Below are positions 8,933-18,569 of a stretch of 64,000 nucleotides of DNA, piece by piece. Made by a program: the position numbers and the translations under genes. Positions within the stretch are counted from its first letter, which is position 1. Each line of letters begins with the position of its first letter. This stretch comes from Pseudomonas oryzicola (lineage in GTDB: Bacteria > Pseudomonadota > Gammaproteobacteria > Pseudomonadales > Pseudomonadaceae), in assembly GCF_014269185.2 (NCBI RefSeq), contig NZ_JABWRZ020000002.1, positions 124,001 to 188,000 of the forward strand. The letters run 5' to 3'. The notes beneath the pieces were generated by a model that was not told the DNA's origin, did not search any database, and saw only the letters and a program-made list of their open reading frames with translations.

Positions 8933-9307
8933 ATGCGCCAACCTGATATCGAGATCTACCTGAAGGACGCCGACGTCGACCACAAGCAGATTGCCGAGTG
9001 GCTTGCCCAGGCGATCGGCCCGTGCAGCGAATGGCAGCAGAAAGGCCAGACCTTCAAATGCCAGGCCGGTAACATTCCGGTCACCTGGTTACCCAAAGCT
9101 GTAGGGAAATGGAACAGCCTTTACCTGGAAAGCGACCAGACCCCCTGGGCCGACGACGTTGCCTGCGCCCGCGCCGCTTTCGCCGCACTGGGTGTGGAAG
9201 TGCGCTGTGCGCCGGGTGGCTGGGTGGAAGAAGACGGGGAAGAAGATGCCGATCGCTGGATCCGCATCAGCGCCGACGGTGAAGAGGAAATCACCTGGCG
9301 TACCTGA
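8933..9307 (+). CDS. Conserved hypothetical protein downstream of rlmA
   Basis: 124 residues from ATG 8933, chosen because GGAG lies 7 bases upstream; a longer in-frame start at 8825 would overlap rlmA deeply. Soluble, acidic C-terminus (WVEEDGEEDADRW), no signal peptide. I do not recognise a characterised family, but the same order (dapE, rlmA, small gene, cold-shock gene) is conserved in P. aeruginosa. The product is likely cytoplasmic; role unknown. Confidence 0.8.
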   Translation: MRQPDIEIYLKDADVDHKQIAEWLAQAIGPCSEWQQKGQTFKCQAGNIPVTWLPKAVGKWNSLYLESDQTPWADDVACARAAFAALGVEVRCAPGGWVEEDGEEDADRWIRISADGEEEITWRT

Positions 9308-9319
9308 ACACACGATATT

Positions 9320-9407
9320 CCTGTGGGAGCCAGGCTTGCCGGCGATGCAGGCAGCACGGTACCTGGCACCGGCCTCGCCGGTAATCGCCGGCAAGCCGGC
9401 TCCCACA
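9320..9407. repeat. REP-like inverted pair between convergent genes
   Basis: Begins CCTGTGGGAGCCAGGCTTGC and ends with its near complement (GCAAGCCGGCTCCCACA), enclosing an inner GCCGGCGAT/ATCGCCGGC palindrome. It differs from the TCGCGGG type elsewhere in the window but keeps the TGTGGGAGC end. Sits between the convergent 8933 gene and the cold-shock gene. Confidence 0.75.
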
Positions 9408-9428
9408 ACAGGCCTTACAGCATGAGGC

Positions 9429-9638
9429 TCAGAGCCCTACTACGTCTTCGGCTTGCAGGCCTTTCTGGCCCTGCACGCAGGCATATTCCACCCGCTGCCC
9501 TTCGACCAGGGTACGATGCCCCTCACCGCGAATCGCCCGATAGTGGACAAACACATCCGCACCACCTTCGCGCTGAATGAAGCCATAACCCTTGGCATCG
9601 TTGAACCACTTTACATTCCCAGTCTCACGAGACGACAT
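9429..9638 (-). CDS. Cold-shock domain protein (CspA family)
   Basis: 69-residue single-strand nucleic acid binding protein. RNP1 (KGYGFIQ) and RNP2 (VFVHY) are intact, within the usual five-stranded fold; N-terminus [15 protein letters not shown] ([18 protein letters not shown]). Such proteins melt mRNA structure, in the cold or constitutively. GGAGT precedes the ATG. A 230-bp gap separates it from divergent plsB, leaving room for a long 5' leader as is usual for csp genes; I cannot tell which of the several Pseudomonas Csp paralogues this is. Confidence 0.92.
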   Translation of the reverse strand: MSSRETGNVKWFNDAKGYGFIQREGGADVFVHYRAIRGEGHRTLVEGQRVEYACVQGQKGLQAEDVVGL

Positions 9639-9869
9639 CTGAACTACTCCGGATTTTTATTGTGAAGATCGCCTTGCAGACACGAAGCCTTCGCCACGTG
9701 CCGACGCCGCTTGCGCAAATATCCTGCAAGTGGCAGGCCGAGTATATGACACAGAACAAAAAAATTTGATGACCGTCGCGCCGTTCGGCGATTTTTGCTG
9801 AACTTGCGCGGATACGGCAGACTAATTGGCCATATACCCACTGAACTTCACACCCAGGGCACACACCCC

Positions 9870-12356
9870 ATGACCCGTTCCCCCCTGCGCCGCCTGATCT
9901 TCGGCGCCCTGCGTCGCCTGTTGTACCTGTGGGTGCGCTCCGAGACCATCAACCAGTCCTCCCTCACCCTCAAGCTCGACCGCAGCCGCCCGGTGTTCTA
10001 TGCCCTGCCGTCGCCTGCGCTCACTGACCTGGTCGTGCTTGACCATGAATGCACCAAGGCGGGGCTGCCGCGCCCGGTGCTGCCGGTGGCGGTAGGCCCA
10101 CTGCAGGAGCCGGCCGCGTTCTTCTACCTGACCCCGGATCCGGACTGGCTCGGCCGCCACGACAAGCGTGGCGCGCCACCGACCCTGCAGCGCCTGGTCG
10201 CGACCGTAGGCCAGCATGCCGAAGAGGACGCCCAGATCATCCCGGTCAGCGTGTTCTGGGGCCAGACCCCGGCCAGCGAGTCCAGCCCGTGGAAACTGCT
10301 GTTCGCCGACAGCTGGGCGGTTACCGGGCGCCTGCGCCGGCTGCTGACCGTGCTGGTGCTGGGGCGCAAGACCCGCGTGCAGTTCTCGGCGCCGATCCAC
10401 CTGCGCGAACTGGTGGAGCACAACAAAGGCCAGGAACGCACCGTGCGCATGGCCCAGCGCCTGATGCGCGTGCATTTTCGCAATCTCAAGACCGCCGTCA
10501 TCGGCCCGGACATCTCGCACCGGCGCACCCTGGTCAAGGGCCTGATCCATGCGCCGCAGGTACGCCAGGCCATCCTCGACGAGGCCCAGCGCGAAAACCT
10601 GCCGCTGGCCAAGGTCGAAGCCCAGGCGCTGCGCTATGGCAACGAGATCGCCTCGGACTATACCTATACCGCCATCCGCTTCCTCGAAGTGGTGCTCAGC
10701 TGGTTCTGGAACAAGATCTACGATGGCATCAAGGTCAACCACATCGAGCAGGTGCAAGGCATCGCCCCCGGCAACGAAGTGATCTACGTGCCCTGCCATC
10801 GCAGCCACATCGACTACCTGCTGCTGTCGTACCTGCTGTTCCGCAACGGCCTCACCCCGCCGCACGTGGCCGCAGGCATCAACCTCAACATGCCGCTGGT
10901 GGGTAACCTGCTGCGCCGTGGCGGCGCCTTCTTCATGCGCCGCACGTTCAAGGGCAACCCGCTGTACACCGCAGTGTTCAACGAGTATCTGCACACCCTG
11001 TACACCAAGGGCTTTCCGGTGGAGTACTTCGTCGAAGGCGGCCGTTCGCGCACCGGGCGCATGCTGCAGCCGCGCACCGGGATGCTGGCCATCACCCTGC
11101 GCAGCTTCCTGCGTTCGTCGCGCACGCCGATCGTGTTCGTGCCGGTGTACATCGGCTACGAGCGTGTGCTCGAAGGCCGTACCTACCTGGGCGAGCTGCG
11201 CGGGGCCAGCAAGAAGAAGGAGTCGATCTTCGACATCTTCAAGGTGTTCGGCGCGCTCAAGCAGCGCTTTGGCCAGGTTTACGTGAACTTTGGCGAGCCG
11301 ATCCGCCTGGCCGGCTTCCTCGACCAGCAGCAGCCCGGCTGGCGTGAACAGGACCATGGCCCGCAGTACCGCCCGGCCTGGCTCAACGCCACCACCACCC
11401 GCCTGGGCGAAACCGTGGCGCGCCACCTCAACGAGGCCGCGGCGATCAACCCGGTCAACCTGGTGGCCCTGGCCCTGCTGTCCACCAGCCGCCTGGCCCT
11501 GGACGAGCGCGCCCTGACCCGCGTGCTCGACCTGTACCTGGCCCTGCTGCGCCAGGTGCCCTACTCGCCGCATACCACCCTGCCCGAGGGCGACGGCCAG
11601 GCATTGATCGAACACGTGCGCAGCATGAACCTGGTGGCCGAGCAGAAGGACGCCCTGGGCCGCATCCTGTACCTGGATGAAGGCAACGCGGTACTGATGA
11701 CCTATTACCGCAACAACGTGCTGCACATCTTCGCCCTGCCGGCGCTGCTGGCCAGCTTCTTCCTCAGCAGCTCACGCATGAGCCGCGAACTGCTGGGCCA
11801 GTATGTGCACGCGCTGTACCCCTACCTGCAGGCCGAACTGTTCCTGCGCTGGACGCCGGAACAACTGGATGCGGTGATCGACCAGTGGCTGGCCGCACTG
11901 GTCGAGCAAGGGCTGCTGCGCCAGGACGACGACACTTACATTCGCCCGGCGCCCAGCTCGCGGCAGTTCGTGTTGCTGACCCTGCTCGCGCGCACCATCA
12001 CCCAGACCTTGCAGCGTTTCTACATGGCTACCTCGCTGTTGCTGAACAGCGGGCAGAACAGCCTCAGCGCCGAAGAACTGGAAGACCTGTGCGTGATGAT
12101 GGCCCAGCGCCTGTCGATCCTGCACGGCCTGAACGCCCCGGAGTTCTTCGACAAGACTCTGTTCCGCCACTTCATCCAGACTCTGGTCGAGCAAGGCGTG
12201 CTGCATGCAGACCCCCAGGGCAAGCTCGGTTATCGCGACAAGCTCGGCGAGCTGGCCGAAGGCGTGGCCAAGCGCGTGCTGTCGGCGGAACTGCGCCTGT
12301 CGATCCGCCAGGTGGCATTGCACCGCGATGAGCCTGCGGAGGTTATGCAAAGGTAG
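9870..12356 (+). CDS. plsB: Glycerol-3-phosphate 1-O-acyltransferase PlsB
   Basis: Inner-membrane enzyme acylating sn-glycerol-3-phosphate at position 1, first step of phospholipid synthesis. 828 residues from ATG 9870 (MTRSPLRRL), the usual PlsB length; an earlier in-frame start at 9795 lacks support. Acyltransferase motifs: block I HRSHID (H310, D315), block [12 protein letters not shown], block [12 protein letters not shown], block [13 protein letters not shown]. The large N-terminal extension and C-terminal domain distinguish PlsB from PlsC. Confidence 0.95.
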   Translation: MTRSPLRRLIFGALRRLLYLWVRSETINQSSLTLKLDRSRPVFYALPSPALTDLVVLDHECTKAGLPRPVLPVAVGPLQEPAAFFYLTPDPDWLGRHDKRGAPPTLQRLVATVGQHAEEDAQIIPVSVFWGQTPASESSPWKLLFADSWAVTGRLRRLLTVLVLGRKTRVQFSAPIHLRELVEHNKGQERTVRMAQRLMRVHFRNLKTAVIGPDISHRRTLVKGLIHAPQVRQAILDEAQRENLPLAKVEAQALRYGNEIASDYTYTAIRFLEVVLSWFWNKIYDGIKVNHIEQVQGIAPGNEVIYVPCHRSHIDYLLLSYLLFRNGLTPPHVAAGINLNMPLVGNLLRRGGAFFMRRTFKGNPLYTAVFNEYLHTLYTKGFPVEYFVEGGRSRTGRMLQPRTGMLAITLRSFLRSSRTPIVFVPVYIGYERVLEGRTYLGELRGASKKKESIFDIFKVFGALKQRFGQVYVNFGEPIRLAGFLDQQQPGWREQDHGPQYRPAWLNATTTRLGETVARHLNEAAAINPVNLVALALLSTSRLALDERALTRVLDLYLALLRQVPYSPHTTLPEGDGQALIEHVRSMNLVAEQKDALGRILYLDEGNAVLMTYYRNNVLHIFALPALLASFFLSSSRMSRELLGQYVHALYPYLQAELFLRWTPEQLDAVIDQWLAALVEQGLLRQDDDTYIRPAPSSRQFVLLTLLARTITQTLQRFYMATSLLLNSGQNSLSAEELEDLCVMMAQRLSILHGLNAPEFFDKTLFRHFIQTLVEQGVLHADPQGKLGYRDKLGELAEGVAKRVLSAELRLSIRQVALHRDEPAEVMQR

Positions 12357-12436
12357 CTTTTCAGGCTGCTCTCGGCCCTTGGGAGGGATCAGGATCAGGG
12401 TGCTACTTCAGCACAACCCTCTCAAGGAGCACCAAC

Positions 12437-12775
12437 ATGACTCGAATGAAGACGCTGGACGTTGAAATCGTTTCCTCTGGCGATAACACGCTTGAACCGT
12501 CAGGCCTGGTTGAATTGAAGCTGATCGATATCTCGAAGGCAGATGCGCGCTCCATCAGCCTTGCCAAGTTGCGTCTGCGCTGTGGCGGCCTGATGCCGAT
12601 CAATCTGCCGCTGACATTTGATACCAGCCTTATCGACCCACGCCGCAGCTATGCCCTCGCCGCACGCATCGAGATTGACGGCCAACTGCGCTACATCAAC
12701 ACCAGCCGTCACCCGATAGAACCAGCCACGGTATCGGGTAAACAACGGGTAACTGTCGACCAGGTTGCCACCTGA
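12437..12775 (+). CDS. YbaY/YscW-family protein without signal peptide
   Basis: 112 residues from ATG 12437 with AAGGAG 8 bases upstream. The central part (VELKLIDISKADAR...YALAARIEIDGQLRYINTSRHPI) aligns with the lipoprotein at 13003, sharing the RYAL-ARIE-DG-L-INT pattern typical of the YbaY/YscW (type III secretion pilotin-like) domain. Unlike that paralogue it has no signal sequence or lipobox, so it should stay in the cytoplasm. Function unknown; no type III secretion genes are nearby. Confidence 0.75.
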   Translation: MTRMKTLDVEIVSSGDNTLEPSGLVELKLIDISKADARSISLAKLRLRCGGLMPINLPLTFDTSLIDPRRSYALAARIEIDGQLRYINTSRHPIEPATVSGKQRVTVDQVAT

Positions 12776-12953
12776 AAAGTACTCCTGTCAGTTTTACCCT
12801 GCGGCCGACACAGGCCGGCCTGGCCCTTTGCAGCGTTGCCAGACTGGAGCCATCAGCCTGCGATCGCCGCGCCAGGGCTGAATATTGCACTTCGCCTTGC
12901 TCTGCCCCTGTTTGTCGCATCTTCATCAAGGACCAGTTAGAAGAAATCCGCTA

Positions 12954-12992
12954 AAGTCCCTGGGGTTGGCCACAAGCCAACGCCAAGGACTT
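12954..12992 (+). promoter_or_regulatory. Long leader stem-loop abutting the ribosome binding site of the 13003 gene
   Basis: Arms of 17 bases (12954-12970 and 12976-12992) pair except at two positions, around a 5-base loop; the inner six pairs are GTTGGC/GCCAAC. The stem ends two bases before GGAG of the following ribosome binding site. It could be a 5' UTR structure that affects translation or stability, or an upstream terminator or attenuator without a T-run. Confidence 0.55.
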
Positions 12993-13002
12993 CGGAGATA
13001 CC

Positions 13003-13401
13003 ATGAAAAAGCTCTTTATGCTGTGTTGCGCATCCCTGCTCGCAGCCTGCTCCAACCACACCGCGCCCACTGAGGCCAGCCTGGATGGCGAGGTCTTCTA
13101 CCTGCAGCGCAGCGCCCTGCCACCAACCGCCACGCTCAGCGTGGAGCTGCAGGATGTGTCGCTGATGGACGCCCCGGCCGTGGTCCTGGCGCGCCAGGCC
13201 GGCCCGGTCAAAGGCAATGTACCACTGCCCTTCCACCTCGCCTACGACCCGGCCCAGGTCAAGCCCGGCCACCGCTATGCGCTCAGCGCGCGCATCGAAC
13301 TGGATGGCAAGCTGCTGTTCATCAACACCGAACAGCATGGTGTCAGGCTTGATGGCAATGACCCGCAACCGGTGCGGATCAAGGTCGATCCGGTCCGCTG
13401 A
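13003..13401 (+). CDS. YbaY-family lipoprotein
   Basis: 132 residues. The N-terminus MKKLFMLCCASLLAACSN is a lipoprotein signal with lipobox LAAC (C16), and the next residues (SNHT) carry no inner-membrane retention aspartate at +2, so outer-membrane sorting is likely. The domain matches the paralogue at 12437 (YALSARIELDGKLLFINTEQH). Ribosome binding site GGAG precedes the ATG. In other bacteria YbaY is a glycolipoprotein of unclear role. Confidence 0.82.
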   Translation: MKKLFMLCCASLLAACSNHTAPTEASLDGEVFYLQRSALPPTATLSVELQDVSLMDAPAVVLARQAGPVKGNVPLPFHLAYDPAQVKPGHRYALSARIELDGKLLFINTEQHGVRLDGNDPQPVRIKVDPVR

Positions 13402-13434
13402 AACCCGTATTCATCCGTTTACAAGGAAAGCTTC

Positions 13435-14121
13435 ATGATCCGCACCTCCCTGCGTTTCACCACCCTGTGCGCCGGCCTGCTGCTGTCGGCCAGTGCACTG
13501 GCCCTGTCGCTGGGCGACCTGAGCCAGAAAGACGCCACCGGCGGCCTGAAGGATGCCCTGACCCAAGGCGCGCAACTGGCCGTCAAGCAGCTGAGCGCCC
13601 CGGGCGGCTTCAGCAACAACCCGGACGTGCGTATCGAGTTGCCAGGCAACCTGGGCAAGGCTGCCAAGGCGATGAAGATGTTCGGCAAGGGTGACCAGGT
13701 CGAAGCCCTGGAAACCAGCATGAACAAGGCCGCCGAGGCTGCCGTGCCGCAGGCCCAGGCGATTCTGGTAGATGCCGTGAAGAACATGAGCGTGACCGAT
13801 GCCAAGGGCATCCTCAGCGGTGGTGACGATTCGGCGACCCAGTACCTGAACAAGAGCAGCCGCGAGCAGATCCGCGCCAGGTTCCTGCCGATCGTCAAGC
13901 AGGCCACCGACAAGGTTGGCGTGGCCCAGCAATACAATGCCTTCGCGGCCCAGGCCAAAGGCCTGGGGCTGGTCAAGGACGACGCCAATATCGAGAACTA
14001 CGTGACCGAGAAGGCGCTGGATGGGCTGTTCGAGATGATCGCCAAGCAAGAGCAGAGCATTCGCCAGAACCCGGCTCAAGCGGCTACCAGCCTGGCCAAG
14101 AAGGTCTTTGGCGCGCTGTGA
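13435..14121 (+). CDS. DUF4197 family exported protein
   Basis: 228 residues with a cleavable signal peptide (MIRTSLRFTTLCAGLLLSASALA|LSLGD). The mature part is alpha-helical and contains the DUF4197 pattern (LSQKDATGGLKDALTQGAQLAVKQLS; DGLFEMIAKQEQSIRQNP...SLAKKVFG). AAGGAAAG lies ahead of the ATG. Periplasmic, function unknown. 33 bp after the 13003 gene, same strand. Confidence 0.85.
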   Translation: MIRTSLRFTTLCAGLLLSASALALSLGDLSQKDATGGLKDALTQGAQLAVKQLSAPGGFSNNPDVRIELPGNLGKAAKAMKMFGKGDQVEALETSMNKAAEAAVPQAQAILVDAVKNMSVTDAKGILSGGDDSATQYLNKSSREQIRARFLPIVKQATDKVGVAQQYNAFAAQAKGLGLVKDDANIENYVTEKALDGLFEMIAKQEQSIRQNPAQAATSLAKKVFGAL

Positions 14122-14129
14122 TGGCCCTG

Positions 14130-14146
14130 GGGCTGCCTTGCAGCCC
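14130..14146 (+). terminator. Hairpin after the DUF4197 gene
   Basis: GGGCTGC-CTT-GCAGCCC hairpin nine bases past the stop at 14121. There is no T-run, so termination strength is uncertain. Confidence 0.45.
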
Positions 14147-14223
14147 ATCGCGACACTAGGCCGCTCCTGCACACCTTCCAAGGGCAGTGCCTTACCTTGT
14201 AGGGGCGGCCATGTATCGCGAAA

Positions 14224-14240
14224 GGAGGGCGAAGCCCTCC
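14224..14240 (-). terminator. Terminator of the mexJK operon
   Basis: Read on the minus strand, GGAGGGC-TTC-GCCCTCC followed by TTTCG, 11 bases after the mexK stop. Compact GC stem with a short T-run. Confidence 0.65.
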
Positions 14241-14250
14241 CCTGCGAACT

Positions 14251-17200
14251 TCAGCCCTTTTTCACCCGGAACCAGGCCGCATACAACGCCGGCAGGAACA
14301 GCAAGGTCAGCACCGTGGCCACGATCAAGCCGCCCATGATCGCCACTGCCATCGGCCCGTAGAACACGCTGCGCGACAACGGGATCATCGCCAGTACTGC
14401 CGCCAGTGCGGTCAGCACGATCGGCCGGAAGCGCCGCACCGTGGCTTCGATGATCGCCTGCCAACGGTCCTGGCCCGCCGCGATGTCCTGCTCGATCTGG
14501 TCCACCAGGATCACCGAGTTGCGCATGATCATCCCCGCCAGGGCGATGGTGCCGAGCATCGCGACGAAGCCGAACGGCTGACGGAACACCAGCAGGAACA
14601 AGGTCACCCCGATCAGCCCCAGCGGTGCGGTGAGGAACACCATCACCGTGCGCGAGAAGCTGCGCAGCTGGATCATCAGCAAGCTCAACACCACCACCAC
14701 GAACAGCGGCATGCCGGCATTCACCGACTTCTGCCCGCGCTCGGAGTCTTCAACCGTGCCACCTACCTCCAGCAGGTAGCCATCGGGCAGCCTGGCGCGA
14801 ATTTCCTTCAGGGTCGGATCGATCTGCTTGACCAGCGTCACCGGCTGCTCCTGGTCGTAGATGTCGGCACGCACGGTCACCGTCGGCAAACGGTTGCGGT
14901 GCCAGATGATGCCTTCCTCGAAACCGTAGGCCAAGGTTGCCACCTGCGACAATGCCACGCTCTGGCCATTCTCGGTAGGCAGCGCCAAGCTGCCGAGGTT
15001 GCCCAGCTCGTTGCGTTCCTGGCGGGTGCCGCGCAGCAGGATCTCGATCAGCTCGTTGTCCTCGCGGTACTGGCTGACCGTGGTACCGGTCAGCGAGCTC
15101 TGCAGGAAGCTCGACAGGTGCGAAGTACTGACGCCCAGGGCACGTGCGCGGTCCTGGTCGATTTCGAGGAATACCGCCTTGCTCGGTTCCTCCCAGTCCA
15201 GGTGCACGTTTATCACATGCGGGTTCTCGCGGACCTTGTCGGCCACTTCGCGGGCCAGCGCACGGACTTTCTCGATGTGTTCGCCGGTGACACGGAACTG
15301 CACTGGATAACCCACGGGCGGGCCGTTTTCCAGGCGGGTGACGCGGGCGCGCAGGTCAGGGAACTGCTGGTCCATGCTGTTGATCAGCCAGCTGCGCAAG
15401 CGCTCGCGGTCTTCCATCGACTTGGCCAGCACCACGAACTGGGCGAAGCTGGCCGCCGGCAGTTGCTGGTCCAGCGGCAGGTAGAAGCGCGGCGAGCCGG
15501 TGCCCACGTAGGCCACATAGTTGTCGATGCCGTCCTGCTGCCGGAGCAGCGCCTCCAACTGCTTGACTCGCTCGGCAGTGTTGGCCAGCGAACTGCCTTC
15601 GGCCAGCTTCAGGTCGACCAACAGCTCCGGGCGCCCGGAGGCCGGGAAGAATTGCTGGGGCACGAAGCGGAACAGCAGGATGCTGCCGACAAAGGCGGCA
15701 ATGGTCAGCAGGATGACAGTCTTGCGCCGCCGTACGCACCACTCCACCACCCGCCGCACGCGCTGGTAGAACGGGGTGGCGTAGGGGTCTGGCGCGTGGC
15801 CATCCTGGCCATGGCGCGCAGCATGCAGTTTGGCCAGGTCTGGCAGCAGGCGCTCGCCGAGGTAAGGCACGAAGACCACGGCGGCCACCCAGGAGGTGAG
15901 CAAGGCGATGGTCACTACCTGGAAGATCGAACGGGTGTATTCACCAGTGCCGGAGGCCGCCGTGGCAATCGGCAGGAAGCCTGCCGCCGTGATCAGGGTG
16001 CCGGTAAGCATCGGGAAGGCAGTGCTGGTCCAGGCATGGCTGGCCGCCTTGAGCCGGTCGTAGCCCTGCTCCATCTTGATCGCCATCATCTCCACCGCAA
16101 TGATCGCGTCATCCACCAGCAGGCCCAGCGCCAGCACCAGTGCGCCAAGGGAGATCTTGTGCAGGCCGATGCCAAAGTAATGCATGGCGGCGAAGGTCAT
16201 GGCCAGCACCAGCGGAATCGCCAGTGCTACCACCAGGCCGGTGCGCAAGCCCAGCGAGAAGAAGCTCACCAGCAGCACGATGGCCAGCGCCTCGACCAGC
16301 ACCTGGATGAATTCGCCCACACCAGCCTTGACCGCTGCCGGCTGGTCGGACACCTTGCGCAGCTCCATGCCGGCCGGCAGGCTGCGTGCCAGGCGCTCGA
16401 ACTCGCCTTCCAGGGCCTTGCCCAGCACCAGGATATCGCCGCCGTCCTTCATCGACACGGCCAGGCCGATGGCATCCTCGCCCATGAAGCGCATGCGCGG
16501 TGCGGGTGGGTCGTTGAAGCCCCGGTGCACCTCGGCGACATCGCCGATGCGGAAGGTACGGTCAGCCACGCGAATGGGGAACTGGCGTATCTGCTCGACG
16601 CTGCCGAAACGCCCGCTTACCCGCAACTGCAGGCGCTCGCTGGGGGTTTCGAAGAAGCCGGCGGTGCTGACCGCGTTCTGCTCCTGCAGGGCCTGCTGCA
16701 CGGCCGCCAACGGCACACCGAGGGTGGCCAGCTTGAGGTTGGACAGCTCGATCCAGATTTTTTCGTCCTGCAGACCCACCAGCTCGACCTTGCCGACGTC
16801 CTTGACCCGCTGCAGCTGGATCTGGATACGGTCGGCATAGTCCTTGAGCACGGCATAGTCGAAGCCCTTGCCGGTCAGCGCATAGATATTGCCGAAGGTG
16901 GTGCCGAACTCGTCGTTGAAGAACGGGCCCTGGATTTCCGGCGGCAGGGTGTGGCGGATGTCCGCGACCTTCTTGCGGATCTGATACCACAGCTCGGGGA
17001 TATCCCTGGAATGCAGCGAGTCACGGGCCATGAAGGTAACCTGCGATTCACCGGGCCGGGAGAACGAGACAATCCGCTCGTATTCGCCGGTTTCCATCAG
17101 TTTTTTCTCGATGCGTTCGGTGACCTGGCGCGACATCTCTTCGGCGCTGGCACCCGGCCACAGGGTGCGGATGACCATGGCCTTGAAGGTGAACGGCGGG

Positions 17201-17316
17201 TCTTCGCTCTGGCCGAGCTTGGTGTAGGACATCGCGCCAATGGCCGCCAGCAGGATCATCAGAAACAGGACGATCTGGCGGTTGCGCAGCGCCCAGGCAG
17301 AAAGGTTGAAACCCAT
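14251..17316 (-). CDS. mexK: RND efflux pump inner-membrane transporter (MexK-like)
   Basis: 1021 residues, AcrB/MexB superfamily, proton-driven export. The first span begins at residue 12; the large periplasmic loop, the central spans with the GLLVDDAIIAVEMMAIKMEQG motif (the two intramembrane aspartates) and the second half with MPLFVVVVLSLLMIQLRSF are visible. The start is set by AAGGAG overlapping the mexJ stop 9 bases upstream. In P. aeruginosa mexJK lies near plsB and its TetR repressor gene and rsmJ follow; the same backbone is found here, which is the reason for this name. No outer-membrane channel gene is present, as in mexJK, which borrows OprM. Confidence 0.82.
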   Translation of the reverse strand: MGFNLSAWALRNRQIVLFLMILLAAIGAMSYTKLGQSEDPPFTFKAMVIRTLWPGASAEEMSRQVTERIEKKLMETGEYERIVSFSRPGESQVTFMARDSLHSRDIPELWYQIRKKVADIRHTLPPEIQGPFFNDEFGTTFGNIYALTGKGFDYAVLKDYADRIQIQLQRVKDVGKVELVGLQDEKIWIELSNLKLATLGVPLAAVQQALQEQNAVSTAGFFETPSERLQLRVSGRFGSVEQIRQFPIRVADRTFRIGDVAEVHRGFNDPPAPRMRFMGEDAIGLAVSMKDGGDILVLGKALEGEFERLARSLPAGMELRKVSDQPAAVKAGVGEFIQVLVEALAIVLLVSFFSLGLRTGLVVALAIPLVLAMTFAAMHYFGIGLHKISLGALVLALGLLVDDAIIAVEMMAIKMEQGYDRLKAASHAWTSTAFPMLTGTLITAAGFLPIATAASGTGEYTRSIFQVVTIALLTSWVAAVVFVPYLGERLLPDLAKLHAARHGQDGHAPDPYATPFYQRVRRVVEWCVRRRKTVILLTIAAFVGSILLFRFVPQQFFPASGRPELLVDLKLAEGSSLANTAERVKQLEALLRQQDGIDNYVAYVGTGSPRFYLPLDQQLPAASFAQFVVLAKSMEDRERLRSWLINSMDQQFPDLRARVTRLENGPPVGYPVQFRVTGEHIEKVRALAREVADKVRENPHVINVHLDWEEPSKAVFLEIDQDRARALGVSTSHLSSFLQSSLTGTTVSQYREDNELIEILLRGTRQERNELGNLGSLALPTENGQSVALSQVATLAYGFEEGIIWHRNRLPTVTVRADIYDQEQPVTLVKQIDPTLKEIRARLPDGYLLEVGGTVEDSERGQKSVNAGMPLFVVVVLSLLMIQLRSFSRTVMVFLTAPLGLIGVTLFLLVFRQPFGFVAMLGTIALAGMIMRNSVILVDQIEQDIAAGQDRWQAIIEATVRRFRPIVLTALAAVLAMIPLSRSVFYGPMAVAIMGGLIVATVLTLLFLPALYAAWFRVKKG

Positions 17317-17322
17317 CGGGAC

Positions 17323-18423
17323 TTACTCCTTGGCCGTCAGGTTCACTACACGGTTGGTGCGGTCCACAGGGCGTACTTCCTGGCCCTCGCGCAACACATG
17401 GCCACCGGCGGCGACTATCCAGTCGCCCGCGGCAAGGCCCTCCAGTACCGGCACACTGTCGGCACCGTAGGCGCCCAGGCGCACCACCGCCCGCTCCAGG
17501 CGGCTGTCCTTGTTGACCCGCCAGACGTAGGCCTGGCCATTCTCTGCAGTAACCGCCGACAGCGGTACGGCCAACGGGATCGTGCCTTCGTGGGCGATGT
17601 ATACCCGAGCGCTCTGGCCCAGCTCCGCCGGCGTGGCTGCGGAGGTGAAAGCGATGCGTGCGGCAAAGGTACGCGAGCGCGGGTCGGCGGCCGGTGACAG
17701 CTCGCGGATGCGCCCCTGGAAGCGCTCCTGCGGGTGCGACCACAGTTCCACGCTCACCGGCTGGCCCACGGCGAAGCGGGCGAACTGCTGCTCCGGCAGG
17801 CCGATGAGCACTTCCCGTTCGCCATCGGCAGCGAGGGTGAATACGGTCTGCCCGGCCGCGACCACCTGGCCCACTTCCACCTGGCGCTTGGCGATCACCC
17901 CGGCCTGCGGTGCACGCAGCACGGCATATTCGGCCTGGTTGCCGGCGACGTCGAACTCGGCCTTGGCCTGCTTGAGGCGGGCCAGCCCGGCGCGGTAGAG
18001 GTTTTCGGCGTTGTCGTACTGCGAACGGCTGACCATCTGCCGGTCCAGCAGCTTCTGGTAGCGATCGCGCTCGGCACGCACCAGCGCCAGGTTGGCCTCG
18101 GCGGCCGCCAGCTGGGCACGATTGGCTTCCAGTTGCAGGCGCACATCCTGTGGGTCGAGCTCGGCCAGCGGCTGGTCGGCCTTGACCCGCTGCCCTTCCT
18201 CGACCAGGCGCTTGCTGACCTTGCCGGCAATGCGGAAGGCCAGCTCCGGCTCGAAGCGCGCCCGCACTTCGCCGGGGTAACTGTCGGCAGCGGCTTCGGC
18301 CGGTTGCGGTTGCACCACCAGTGCCGGGCGCGGCGCGGCAGGTGGGACGGCTTCCTGGCCGCACGCTGCCAGCAACAGCACTGCGGCGGTGGACAGGGCG
18401 ATGGACAAGGCATGGCGCAACAT
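17323..18423 (-). CDS. mexJ: RND efflux periplasmic adaptor lipoprotein (MexJ-like)
   Basis: 366 residues from ATG 18423, chosen over the upstream in-frame ATG at 18447 because AAAGGA sits correctly before it and the result is a clean lipoprotein signal (MLRHALSIALSTAAVLLLAACG, lipobox LAAC). It has the lipoyl/hairpin and beta-barrel layout of membrane fusion proteins (FRIAGKVSKRLVEEGQRVKADQPLAELDPQD; VLRAPQAGVIAKRQVEVGQVV). It links the inner-membrane transporter to an OprM/TolC-type channel. Cotranscribed with mexK (6 bp between them). Confidence 0.85.
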   Translation of the reverse strand: MLRHALSIALSTAAVLLLAACGQEAVPPAAPRPALVVQPQPAEAAADSYPGEVRARFEPELAFRIAGKVSKRLVEEGQRVKADQPLAELDPQDVRLQLEANRAQLAAAEANLALVRAERDRYQKLLDRQMVSRSQYDNAENLYRAGLARLKQAKAEFDVAGNQAEYAVLRAPQAGVIAKRQVEVGQVVAAGQTVFTLAADGEREVLIGLPEQQFARFAVGQPVSVELWSHPQERFQGRIRELSPAADPRSRTFAARIAFTSAATPAELGQSARVYIAHEGTIPLAVPLSAVTAENGQAYVWRVNKDSRLERAVVRLGAYGADSVPVLEGLAAGDWIVAAGGHVLREGQEVRPVDRTNRVVNLTAKE

Positions 18424-18458
18424 GATGAATCCTTTCGCGAGGTGCACGTCTGAATATT

Positions 18459-18474
18459 TATACTGGCAAGTATA
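18459..18474 (-). promoter_or_regulatory. Candidate repressor operator upstream of mexJ
   Basis: 16-bp inverted repeat TATACT-TGCC-AGTATA (minus strand reading), 36-51 bases upstream of the mexJ ATG and so in the core promoter region. AT-rich dyads of this size are typical TetR-family operators of RND pumps. The TetR gene at 26707 is the obvious candidate ligand-responsive repressor. Inference from position and symmetry only. Confidence 0.5.
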
Positions 18475-18569
18475 TTAAATCAGCGAACCGAAGCCGGGAA
18501 GCCAGCGCCGGAAGAAAAATCGGGCCACCTTTTCACATCGGGCGCCCGGCTCCGGTGCCAGGTAGTCCA

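Noticed and set aside
14899..17697. 932-codon plus-strand frame over the RND genes
   Set aside because: Antisense shadow; the minus strand encodes recognisable MexJ/MexK-type proteins.
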